A stretch of DNA of 64,000 nucleotides from Paracoccus amoyensis (GTDB lineage: Bacteria > Pseudomonadota > Alphaproteobacteria > Rhodobacterales > Rhodobacteraceae), in assembly GCF_014490725.1 (NCBI RefSeq), contig NZ_JACOQL010000001.1:434001-498000 (forward strand). The letters run 5' to 3'. Every line of letters starts with the position of its first letter. The stretch's first letter is position 1. The notes beneath the pieces were generated by a model. The model was not told the origin of the DNA. It saw only the letters and a list, made by a program, of their open reading frames with translations, and ran no database searches. Shown one piece after another: positions 51,686 to 59,793 of the stretch. A program made the translations under genes and the position numbers.

Positions 51686-52618
51686 TTGCAGATCCATCAC
51701 GATTGGACAGGTTTGCCGATCGATGCCCGTGGGGCTTCGGTTGCCATGGGAAACTTTGACGGTATCCATCTGGGGCACCGAGCGGTGATTGACGCCGCAC
51801 GCGAAGCCTGTGGCGCACCCTTGGGGATACTGACATTCGAGCCGCATCCGCGTCAGTTCTTTGCGCCCGACGCGCCACCGTTCCGGCTTATGAATGCTGA
51901 ATCGCGGGCCAACCGGCTGGCCCGGCTTGGGGTGCAGCAGCTTTATGAACTGCCTTTTGGTCCCGTTCTGGCCGGACTGTCGCCCGAGGCGTTTGCCAGA
52001 CAGGTATTGGTCGACGGGCTTGGCGTCAGCCATGTCACCGTGGGGGCGGATTTCTGCTTCGGCAAGGGGCGTAGTGGCGATGTCCAGACGCTGACCGAAT
52101 TGGGAAATGCGCTTGGCTTTGGCGTCACCTCGGTGCCGCTGGTTCTGGCAGAGGACGGGCTGGACTACAGCTCTACTGCGATCCGCACGGCGCTGTCCGA
52201 AGGCCGCGTGCGTGATGCCAACCGGATGCTGGGTCATCTGCACCGGATCGAGGGAGAGGTCATTCACGGCAATAAACGTGGACGCGAATTCGGCTGGCCC
52301 ACGGCCAACATGAAAATCGATGATCTGCATCTGCCGCGTCTGGGCGTCTATGCCGTGCTGGTCGACGTGCTGACGGGGCCAAATCGGCTGTCCTGCGGCG
52401 GCGTTGCCAGTATCGGTGTGCGCCCGATGTTTGGCCGTAACGAGCCTAATCTAGAGGTCCACCTGTTCGATTTCGACGGCGATCTTTATGGTCAGCATTT
52501 GTCGGTCGCGCTGGTTGAATTCCTGCGGGATGAAGAGAAATTTGACAGCGTCGAGACGCTGATCGAACAGATCGCCCGCGACGCGGATCAGGCGCGGGCC
52601 ATTTTGGCTGACGTGTAA
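51686..52618 (+). CDS. ribF: Bifunctional riboflavin kinase/FAD synthetase
   Basis: RibF makes FMN and then FAD from riboflavin. The 310-residue protein has an N-terminal nucleotidyltransferase (VAMGNFDGIHLGHRAVID, TFEPHPRQFF, GADFCFGKGRSG, YSSTAIRTALSEG) and a C-terminal kinase (GREFGWPTANMKI, GVASIGVRPMFG, HLFDFDGDLYGQ). The start is TTG at 51686 with GGGGGCG upstream; the sequence from there matches the family N-terminus. The stop overlaps the next gene (TAATG). Confidence 0.94.
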   Translation: MQIHHDWTGLPIDARGASVAMGNFDGIHLGHRAVIDAAREACGAPLGILTFEPHPRQFFAPDAPPFRLMNAESRANRLARLGVQQLYELPFGPVLAGLSPEAFARQVLVDGLGVSHVTVGADFCFGKGRSGDVQTLTELGNALGFGVTSVPLVLAEDGLDYSSTAIRTALSEGRVRDANRMLGHLHRIEGEVIHGNKRGREFGWPTANMKIDDLHLPRLGVYAVLVDVLTGPNRLSCGGVASIGVRPMFGRNEPNLEVHLFDFDGDLYGQHLSVALVEFLRDEEKFDSVETLIEQIARDADQARAILADV

Positions 52619-53058
52619 TGCGTGACAAATTCTGGGAATTGCCTTTGTCCAACCTGGCCCCCGATGAGTGGGAGGCCCTGTGCGATGGCTGCGGCAAATG
52701 CTGTCTGAACAAGATCGAATATGAAGATACGGGTGAGCTGGCCTTTACCCGCGTGGCCTGCAAGCTGCTGGACGGCGAAACCTGTCAGTGCAGCAACTAT
52801 GCCAACCGGCATCAGTTCGTGCCGGATTGCGTGGTGCTGACCCCTGACAAGGTGAAGCAGGTCGCCTATTGGCTGCCAGCAACCTGCGCCTATCGTCTGC
52901 GATACGAGGGGCGGCCGCTTTACAAGTGGCATTATCTGATCTCTGGCGATCGTGAGACTGTGCATTCCGCAGGCGTCAGCGTCCGTGGCTGGACGGTCAA
53001 CGAATTGACGGTGACCGAGGATGATTGGGACGATTACATCGTCGAGGATCTGGCATGA
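52618..53058 (+). CDS. YcgN/UPF0260 family cysteine-cluster protein
   Basis: The 146-residue protein has the conserved cysteine set WEALCDGCGKCCLNK near residue 25, CKLLDGETCQCSNY and PDCVVLTP, fitting UPF0260/YkgJ-like proteins that may bind zinc or an iron-sulfur cluster. The function is unknown. It overlaps ribF at its start and threonine aldolase at its end (ATGA), so the three genes are co-translated. Confidence 0.92.
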   Translation: MRDKFWELPLSNLAPDEWEALCDGCGKCCLNKIEYEDTGELAFTRVACKLLDGETCQCSNYANRHQFVPDCVVLTPDKVKQVAYWLPATCAYRLRYEGRPLYKWHYLISGDRETVHSAGVSVRGWTVNELTVTEDDWDDYIVEDLA

Positions 53059-54098
53059 ACTTCTCATCCGATAACGCTTGGGGTGCGCATCCCGCCGTGC
53101 TGGCAAGCTTGGCCGAGTGCAACGAGGGCGCCGCGATGGCCTATGGCGCCGATCCCGTAACCGCGCAAACCGAGGCTGTTTTCCGCGATGTGCTGCAGGC
53201 GCCCGATGCCGTCGTCCGATTCGTCGCGACCGGAACAGCGGCCAACGCATTGGCGCTGTCGCAGCTTTCGCCTGCATTCGGCCGTATCTACTGCCACGAA
53301 GACGCCCATATCGAAACCAGCGAATGCGGCGCACCGGAATTCATCTCGGGCGGGGCCAAGCTGGTTGCGCTGCCGGGGGAGGATGGAAAGCTTGCGCCAC
53401 AGGTTCTGGCTGCGGCGATCAAACGTGGTGCCGGGGGCGGCCTGACTGGCGGGCGAAACGCTGCTGTGTCCATCACCAACGCGACGGAATGGGGCACGGT
53501 TTATTCCGTTGATGAGGTCGCGGCGCTGGCGCAGATCACCCATGCTGGCGGCTTGCCCCTGCACATGGACGGGGCGCGTTTCGCCAATGCCGTGGCATCG
53601 CAGGGATGCTCTGCCGCCGAAATGACGTGGAAGGCTGGCGTCGATGCCCTGTGTTTTGGTGGCACGAAAAACGGTGCAATGGCGGCAGAAGCGGTGATTT
53701 TCTTCGATCCGGCTTTGGCCGAAGGGTTCGACTATCGCCGCAAGCAAACGGGCCATGTTTTCTCGAAACAGCGTTTTCTGGCTGCACAGATGTTGGCGCT
53801 GGCGACAGATGGATTGTGGCTGAAGCTGGCGACGCAAGCGAATGCGCTGGCTGAACGGCTGGCCGAGGGCGTTTTGGCGGCGGGTGGCGGTTTGCTGGTT
53901 CCCCGGCAGACGAATTCCGTGTTTGCCACACTTCCCGCCGAATTGCATCGCAAGGCCCGTGCAGCCGGTGCGATCTATCACCTGTGGCCGGACAAGACAG
54001 CCGAGGGGCTGGACCCGGTCCCGTTGCGGCTGGTCACGGCATGGAATACGCCGGAAGAGGATGTCGAGCGTTTTTGCAGGGTGCTGACGGAAGGCTAG
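53055..54098 (+). CDS. ltaE: Low-specificity L-threonine aldolase
   Basis: This PLP enzyme cleaves threonine or allo-threonine to glycine and acetaldehyde. The 347-residue protein begins MNFSSDNAWGAHP. It has CHEDAHIETSECGAPEF, the PLP-stacking region LHMDGARFANAVA, and the PLP lysine in CFGGTKNGAMAAEAV near residue 204. It is translationally coupled to the cysteine-cluster gene. It meets cinA tail to tail with a 4-base overlap. Confidence 0.93.
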   Translation: MNFSSDNAWGAHPAVLASLAECNEGAAMAYGADPVTAQTEAVFRDVLQAPDAVVRFVATGTAANALALSQLSPAFGRIYCHEDAHIETSECGAPEFISGGAKLVALPGEDGKLAPQVLAAAIKRGAGGGLTGGRNAAVSITNATEWGTVYSVDEVAALAQITHAGGLPLHMDGARFANAVASQGCSAAEMTWKAGVDALCFGGTKNGAMAAEAVIFFDPALAEGFDYRRKQTGHVFSKQRFLAAQMLALATDGLWLKLATQANALAERLAEGVLAAGGGLLVPRQTNSVFATLPAELHRKARAAGAIYHLWPDKTAEGLDPVPLRLVTAWNTPEEDVERFCRVLTEG

Positions 54099-54565
54099 GC
54101 GGTCAATGCCCGATGCAACAGCGTCAGCGCATGTCGGACCGTTGCCGCGCGAACGTTGCCGCGCCCAATCGCGCCAAACTCCACGGTTTCTGTGGTTACC
54201 CCTGACGGCAGGGCCAGACCAAAGCAGACGCGGCCTTCGGGCTTGTGTTCAGATCCGCCCGGACCCGCGATCCCGGTGACGGCCACCGCGATCCCGGCAG
54301 CTGAACTGTCCAATGCGCCAGCAGCCATTTCTGCCGCAGTTTCCTCGCTGACCGCACCGTATGTGCGCAAAGTTTCGTCGCGAACGCCCAGCATGTCACG
54401 TTTGGCCGCATTGGAATAGGTGATGAACCCGCGATCCACCGCATCGGACGAGCCGGGAATATCCGTCAGCGCGGCAATGATCAGCCCACCTGTGCAGCTT
54501 TCGGCGGTGGCGATCATCACATCTTTCGCCCGTGCGGCGTCAAGAACGTCTTGGGCCAGCCTCAT
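54095..54565 (-). CDS. CinA C-terminal domain family protein (nicotinamide-nucleotide amidase)
   Basis: The 156-residue protein is the stand-alone CinA C-terminal domain, the PncC-type nicotinamide mononucleotide deamidase. It has IATAESCTGGLIIAALTDIPGSS with the catalytic Ser region, then AAKRDMLGV and AVAVTGIAGPGG. It recycles NMN to nicotinate mononucleotide. The start at 54565 is in an ATGA overlap with pgpA. Confidence 0.92.
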   Translation of the reverse strand: MRLAQDVLDAARAKDVMIATAESCTGGLIIAALTDIPGSSDAVDRGFITYSNAAKRDMLGVRDETLRTYGAVSEETAAEMAAGALDSSAAGIAVAVTGIAGPGGSEHKPEGRVCFGLALPSGVTTETVEFGAIGRGNVRAATVRHALTLLHRALTA

Positions 54566-55065
54566 GATGCTGCAAGGATCATCGGGATATGGAACGCGGC
54601 GGCTGCGATCATCGTGGCGATGCCGGCAAACAGCCCGGCCCAGAGATCGTCCTTCATCACGCCCGCCACGCCGCCTTCGCGGTCGGCACGACCGACCAGC
54701 CACGGTTTCCAGATGTCGAACAGGCGGAAGAACACGAAGGCAGCAACCCAACCCGGATAGGGAAAATTGTCAGCGGGCAATCCCATCATCCAGAACCCGA
54801 ACGAGGGGAAGCACAGCGCCAGCCATTGTCCCGCGACCTCGTCGATCACGATCTCGCTTCGGTCCGGGTCGGCCATGCCCGCCGTATAGCGTGGCACAAC
54901 CCGGAAACCGACAGCCGTCACGGCGATGGTGGCAATGGCAAGCAACGGAAAATGGCCGAACCGGTGCAAAAGCAGGCCCAGGACAACGGCGATCGCCGAA
55001 GCCCAGGTGCCGGATGCCGGGCGCAGAAAGCCCGCGCCGAACCATGTGGAAAGCAAGCGATCCAT
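54562..55065 (-). CDS. pgpA: Phosphatidylglycerophosphatase A
   Basis: PgpA dephosphorylates phosphatidylglycerol phosphate in the inner membrane. The 167-residue protein has GAGFLRPASGTWASAIAV at the start, the catalytic DPDRSEIVIDEVAGQW near residue 70, and several membrane helices (LLAIATIAVTAVGF, FVFFRLFDIWKPW, GLFAGIATMIAAAA). It is coupled to cinA and lies three bases after ispDF. Confidence 0.93.
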   Translation of the reverse strand: MDRLLSTWFGAGFLRPASGTWASAIAVVLGLLLHRFGHFPLLAIATIAVTAVGFRVVPRYTAGMADPDRSEIVIDEVAGQWLALCFPSFGFWMMGLPADNFPYPGWVAAFVFFRLFDIWKPWLVGRADREGGVAGVMKDDLWAGLFAGIATMIAAAAFHIPMILAAS

Positions 55066-55068
55066 GGC

Positions 55069-56214
55069 TTAGTCCTTCATCAATGCGACCGTGGCGATGC
55101 TGGCAATGCCTTCGCGGCGTCCGGTAAAGCCAAGCTGTTCGGATGTGGTGGCCTTGACGCTGATACGGGCCTGTTCGACGCCCATGATTTCCGCCAATCG
55201 CGCCTGCATCGCGGCAGCATGCGGGCCGATCTTTGGGGTTTCACAGATCAGCGTGACATCGGCATTGCCAAAGCTGAAGCCGTGCTGGCGCGCCAGATCG
55301 GCGGCATGTTTCAGAAAAATCGCGCTGTCGGCGCCTTTCCATTGTGGGTCCGATGGCGGGAAGTGGCGGCCAATATCGCCCTCGGCCAGCGCCCCATAGA
55401 TCGCATCCGTCAGGGCGTGCATGCCGACATCTGCATCGGAATGGCCAACCAGACCGGCATCATGCGCAATCTGGATGCCGCAGAGCCAGACATGGTCGCC
55501 CGGCCCAAAGGCGTGAACGTCGAAACCATTGCCAAGCCTGATGTCCATTGTGGTCCCCAGAAGTCGTTCGGCCCGCGCGAAATCATCGGGCCATGTGATT
55601 TTCAGATTGTGCTCGCTGCCCTGTGTGATGGCAACCGGATGGCCCATGCGCAAGGCCAGTTCCACGTCATCGGCAGCGCCGTCGGGATAGGCACGATGCG
55701 CGGCAAGTATGTCCTGTAGCCGGAATCCCTGCGGCGTTTGCGCCCGGTAAAGTCCATCGCGCGGTGCCGTCCCGCTGACCAACCCGTCCTGACCGCGCCA
55801 AAGCGCATCCGATACGGGCAGGGCAGGCGCGGCGGCAACGGCACCCTTCTGCAAGGCGTCGATGACCCCTTGAATCACGACGGCGTCGACCAAGGGTCGT
55901 GCGCCGTCATGGATCAGGACGTGGGTTGCCTGACCCTCTAGCACGGACAGGCCGGCCAACACGCTGGCGGAGCGCGTTTCCGCACCGGTCACAATCGTCA
56001 CGCGACCGGCAAACGCGGCTATGGCCTGTGCCATATCGTCTGGATGAACCACCAGCACGACCCGGTCAAAGCCCGCAAAAGCATCCAGCGCACGCGCAAG
56101 GACGCTGCGCCCGCCAAGGTCGCGCCATTGCTTTGGCGTATCGCCACCCGCCCGGTTGCCCCGGCCTGCCGCCGTTACGATGGCGGCAAAGCCTGCTGGC
56201 GCATTCACCGTCAT
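55069..56214 (-). CDS. ispDF: Bifunctional IspD/IspF of the MEP isoprenoid pathway
   Basis: The 381-residue protein fuses two MEP-pathway enzymes. The N-terminal IspD (residues ~1-220; [36 protein letters not shown]) makes CDP-methylerythritol. The C-terminal IspF (from ~226; [48 protein letters not shown]) makes the cyclodiphosphate. The metal-binding D-x-H of IspF is intact. The fusion is common in alphaproteobacteria. The start overlaps the purL stop (ATGA). Confidence 0.96.
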   Translation of the reverse strand: MTVNAPAGFAAIVTAAGRGNRAGGDTPKQWRDLGGRSVLARALDAFAGFDRVVLVVHPDDMAQAIAAFAGRVTIVTGAETRSASVLAGLSVLEGQATHVLIHDGARPLVDAVVIQGVIDALQKGAVAAAPALPVSDALWRGQDGLVSGTAPRDGLYRAQTPQGFRLQDILAAHRAYPDGAADDVELALRMGHPVAITQGSEHNLKITWPDDFARAERLLGTTMDIRLGNGFDVHAFGPGDHVWLCGIQIAHDAGLVGHSDADVGMHALTDAIYGALAEGDIGRHFPPSDPQWKGADSAIFLKHAADLARQHGFSFGNADVTLICETPKIGPHAAAMQARLAEIMGVEQARISVKATTSEQLGFTGRREGIASIATVALMKD

Positions 56215-58390
56215 ATGTGGTCGGGCATGTCGCCCCTGATCGCCTTGGCAAAGGCACTGCGATACAGTCTCGACAGTTGCGACAGTGGCTGTGCATCATC
56301 GCCCATCGAAACGGTATCACCGCCAAAGCTTCCGACGCGCGCGACCGCGACACCGGCTTTCTTGCCAGCCTCGACCAGGGCCTTGGCATTGTCGCGCGAT
56401 GCGGCCACCAGATAGCGGGCCTGATCTTCACCGAAAAGCTGGCCGATATCGCCGGTTTCCAGAAGCACGCCAATGCCCGCGCTCTCGGCCATTTCGAAAG
56501 CTGCCAGCGCAAGACCGCCATCCGACAGATCCGTCACGCCCCGAACCAGCTTGCGATTGTCGCGCAGGAATTCGCCATGCTTGCGTTCAGCCGCCAGATC
56601 AACATGGGGGGCATCGCCGGTTTCCCGGCCAAAAGCCTCATAGGCCAACGCGGATTGTCCCAGATGGCCGTCGGTCTTGCCGATGACCAAAGCGACATCA
56701 CCATCGCGCGGCAGACCGGCGATCAGGTTCGACAGATCGTCGATAAGCCCGACACCGCCAATCGTCGGGGTCGGCAGGATCCCCTTGCCATCGGTTTCAT
56801 TGTAAAGTGAGACGTTGCCCGACACGATGGGAAAATCCAACCCGCGGCAAGCCTCGCCAATGCCCTTGATCGCGCCGACAAGCTGGCCCATGATCTCGGG
56901 TTTTTCGGGATTGCCGAAATTCAGGTTGTCAGTCGTGGCCAAAGGCAGGGCACCGACGGCGCACAGGTTGCGATAGGCCTCGGCCACGGCCTGTTTACCA
57001 CCCTCGAACGGGTTCGCGCGGACGTAACGCGGGGTCACGTCACTGGTGAACGCCAGTGCCTTGTTGGTGCCGTGAACACGCACGACGCCTGCGCCCATGC
57101 CGGGACGACGGATCGTATCTGCGCCAACCTGCGTGTCATATTGTTCCCAGACCCATGCTTTGTGCGCATAATTCGGGCTACCGATCAGGGCTTTCAACGC
57201 GTCCAGCGGTGCAATTTCCGGCAGCGCCGGTGCAGCGTCGGCGGCAGGCGTTTCAACCCACGGGCGATCATATTCCGGCGCACTTGAGGATAGTTTGGAC
57301 AGCGGCAGGTCTGCCATGGTTTCATTGCCATGCACGATCAGGAAACGATCCTCGGCAATGGTTTCGCCGACGATGGCAAAATCCAATCCCATTTTTCAAA
57401 GATTGCCCGTGCTTCATCCTCTTTTTCAGGTTTCAGCACCATCAGCATGCGTTCCTGCGATTCCGACAGCATCATTTCATATGCCGTCATGTTGGTTTCG
57501 CGTTGCGGAACATGATCCAGCACCAGCTTGATGCCCAGACCGCCCTTGTCGCCCATCTCGACCGCCGAGCAGGTCAGGCCAGCCGCGCCCATATCCTGAA
57601 TCGAGATGACGCTGTCGGTCTTCATCAGTTCAAGACAGGCTTCCAGCAGGCATTTTTCGGTAAAGGGATCGCCGACCTGAACGGTGGGGCGCTTTTCCTC
57701 GATCGTGTCATCAAATTCAGCCGATGCCATGGTCGCGCCGCCAACGCCGTCGCGCCCGGTTTTCGCGCCCAGATAGACAACCGGCATCCCCACACCCGAA
57801 GCGGCGGAATAAAAAATCTTGTCGGCATCTGCCAGACCTGCGGCAAACGCGTTGACCAGACAGTTACCGTCATAGGATTTGTGAAAGCGAACCTCGCCCC
57901 CAACATTTGGCACGCCAAACGCGTTGCCATAGGCACCGATGCCCTCGACCACGCCTTTCACCAGATGTGGAGTCTTGGGGTGGGCGGGGCGTCCAAAGGA
58001 CAGCGAATTCATGGCCGCAATCGGACGCGCGCCCATGGTAAAAACGTCGCGCAAAATGCCGCCCACGCCGGTCGCCGCACCCTGATGCGGCTCGATATAG
58101 CTGGGGTGGTTGTGGCTTTCCATTTTAAAGACCACGGCCTGGCCGTCGCCGATATCAACGACGCCAGCGTTTTCGCCCGGTCCGCAGATGACCTGCGGAC
58201 CTTCGGTCGGCAAGGTGCGCAGCCATTTCTTGGAGGACTTGTAGGAGCAATGTTCGTTCCACATCGCGCTGAAAATGCCCAATTCGGTAAAGCTGGGCTC
58301 TCGGCCGATGATCTGCAGGATACGTTCGTATTCATCGGGCTTAAGCCCGTGTGCGGCGATCAGATCGGGGGTGATCGACGGTTCCTGCAT
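56211..58390 (-). pseudogene. purL: Phosphoribosylformylglycinamidine synthase PurL, with a 1-base frameshift
   Basis: PurL makes FGAM from FGAR and glutamine-derived ammonia with ATP in purine synthesis. The gene starts at 58390 ([49 protein letters not shown]). It runs normally to ARAIFEKWD and then shifts near 57385. The remainder is intact in another frame: [59 protein letters not shown]. Adding one T on the coding strand restores KWDLDFAIVG and a 726-residue protein, normal for the small-type PurL. Error in the sequence is more likely than a true pseudogene, since the rest is well conserved. Confidence 0.9.
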
Positions 58391-58484
58391 CCTGAAGCCC
58401 TTCCAGACGGTAAGTTTGCCGCCTTTTATGGCCAGATGCTCGTCAGGGAAAGGGTAACAACGCCAATGCGCCCGTCCGCTGGAC

Positions 58485-58510
58485 AAAAAAAAGCCGGGCA
58501 ATAGCCCGGC
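58485..58510 (-). terminator. Strong terminator upstream of purL
   Basis: On the minus strand GCCGGGC (58510-58504) pairs with GCCCGGC (58499-58493) around TATT, followed by eight T. It lies 95 bases before the purL start and directly after the TAG of a 15-codon ORF. Confidence 0.9.
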
Positions 58511-58567
58511 CTAAGTCCAACAGGGAGGTAGAAGGAAATGAACACCTGAGCGTTTCATCACCCTCGT
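58485..58567 (-). ncRNA. Candidate small RNA or purL leader RNA
   Basis: A possible promoter (TTGATC 58601-58596, N17, TAAATC 58578-58573) would start an RNA near 58567 that ends at the eight-T terminator, about 83 nucleotides. It contains the pyrimidine-rich TTTCCTTCTACCTCCCTG, complementary to Shine-Dalgarno sequences, as in many alphaproteobacterial sRNAs. It also contains the ORF MKRSGVHFLLPPCWT (58558-58511) with GAGG just upstream. It could be an sRNA, a leader-peptide attenuator for purL, or both. Confidence 0.45.
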
Positions 58568-58730
58568 AGCTGGATTTATGTGCAGTATGCGAAGTGATCA
58601 AGTGTTAACGTGCTGCGTGTGCGGCAAGGCGGCTATGCAGTTGTGGAATGGCTACACGGAAAGGTTGTATTATGGGCGAAAAATCGCCCTATATGTGCAT
58701 GCAATAAGCGAAACTTTGCCGATGCGATTT

Positions 58731-59636
58731 TCAGGAAATCAAGGCTTCGCTTTGCATCCGGCGATAGCCCTGAATTTCTTCAAGCACAAAGTCGCGAAAA
58801 GCGGCAACCCGACGGGTCTGACGCAGTTCTTCGGGATAGGCGAGGAAAACCGGCACCTCATCCGAATCGACATCGGGCAAAACGCGGACAAGGCGCTCAT
58901 GGTCAGCCGTCAAATAGTCCGGCAGAACGCCGATGCCCACATTCGCCAGCACGCCTTGCAGGACGCCGAAGTAATTGTTGACCGTCAGCGTCGAGGCGAT
59001 GTTTTGTGCCAGGATCTGTTGCACCAGCCGGGCGCCAGCGGCCACCTGCGGCTGGTCCGGCTTTTGTGAGATCAGCCGGTGCTGCGTCAGCTCCTCAAGC
59101 GTTTCGGGAACGCCCGCCTGTTGCAGATATTCCGGTGTCGCATAAAGCCGCATGCGGATGTTCAGCAGACGGCGGCGGATCAGATCGGACTGGGTCGGTT
59201 CCTTCATGCGGATGGCGACATCCGCTTCGCGCATCGGCAGATCCAGTACACGCTCTTCCAGCAGCAGGTCGATTTTCAGGTCGGGGTATTTCGCATAAAG
59301 CTTGCCCAGACGCGGTGCCAGCCACAGCGTGCCAAAGCCAACCGCGGTCGTCACTTTCAATTCGCCCAACACATGTTCTTCGCTGTCGCGAATGCGGGCG
59401 GCGGCGCCGTCCAGCTTGCGCGCCATGGATGAGGTCGCGTCAAACAGCAATTCGCCCTGTTCCGTCAGAATCAACCCGCGCGCATGCCGGTGGAACAGGG
59501 TTGTCCCAAGCGATTCTTCCAATGCGCGGATTTGCCGGCTGACGGCCGATTGCGACAGGTGCAACGTATCGCCGGCATGGGTCAGGCTGCCCGCATCGGC
59601 AACCGCGTGAAATATTCTGAGCTTGTCCCAGTCCAT
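58731..59636 (-). CDS. LysR family transcriptional regulator
   Basis: The 301-residue protein has an N-terminal winged HTH (WDKLRIFHAVADAGSLTHAGDTLHLSQSAVSRQIRALEE is the family pattern, split over residues 3-42) and a periplasmic-binding-like effector domain (VTTAVGFGTLWLAPRLGKL, ADVAIRMKEPT, GVGIGVLPDYL-like VGIGVLPDYL). It is divergent from the indolepyruvate oxidoreductase gene with 157 bases between them, so it probably controls that gene. The effector is unknown. Confidence 0.9.
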   Translation of the reverse strand: MDWDKLRIFHAVADAGSLTHAGDTLHLSQSAVSRQIRALEESLGTTLFHRHARGLILTEQGELLFDATSSMARKLDGAAARIRDSEEHVLGELKVTTAVGFGTLWLAPRLGKLYAKYPDLKIDLLLEERVLDLPMREADVAIRMKEPTQSDLIRRRLLNIRMRLYATPEYLQQAGVPETLEELTQHRLISQKPDQPQVAAGARLVQQILAQNIASTLTVNNYFGVLQGVLANVGIGVLPDYLTADHERLVRVLPDVDSDEVPVFLAYPEELRQTRRVAAFRDFVLEEIQGYRRMQSEALIS

Positions 59637-59731
59637 ACTGTTACAATCCTATCAAGGCTGCCATGCGTTTTTTGCAGACCTAACCTGAAAGCGAGTCTCC
59701 GGCAAGTGACCAGACCGAGATCATTTTTTTC

Positions 59732-59760
59732 TTCATTAGTCAGCATGTCTGACCTATAAT
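59732..59760 (+). promoter_or_regulatory. Promoter and LysR-type box for the indolepyruvate oxidoreductase gene
   Basis: A perfect TATAAT (59755-59760) is preceded at 17 bases by TTCATT (59732-59737), a partial -35. Between them is the dyad GTCAG-CATGT-CTGAC (59739-59753), which contains a T-N11-A LysR motif. A regulator bound there would touch the -10 box. Confidence 0.6.
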
Positions 59761-59793
59761 GAAGCACGCCGATAGGCATTGGAGGAATTTTGG

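Larger units (their letters stand above)
58391..58730 (-). other. 340-base intergenic region between purL and the LysR gene
   Basis: It holds, in minus-strand order, the sequence after the LysR stop, a candidate promoter, a 15-codon ORF, a strong terminator and a ~95-base purL leader. No protein gene of normal size is seen. The purL proximal leader after the terminator shows no clear second promoter. Confidence 0.6.

Noticed and set aside
56211..58390. PurL split into two separate subunit genes
   Set aside because: The second part starts in mid-domain without its own ribosome site, and one base restores the usual single chain.
57056..58504. 482-codon plus-strand frame opposite purL
   Set aside because: Antisense of conserved PurL sequence.
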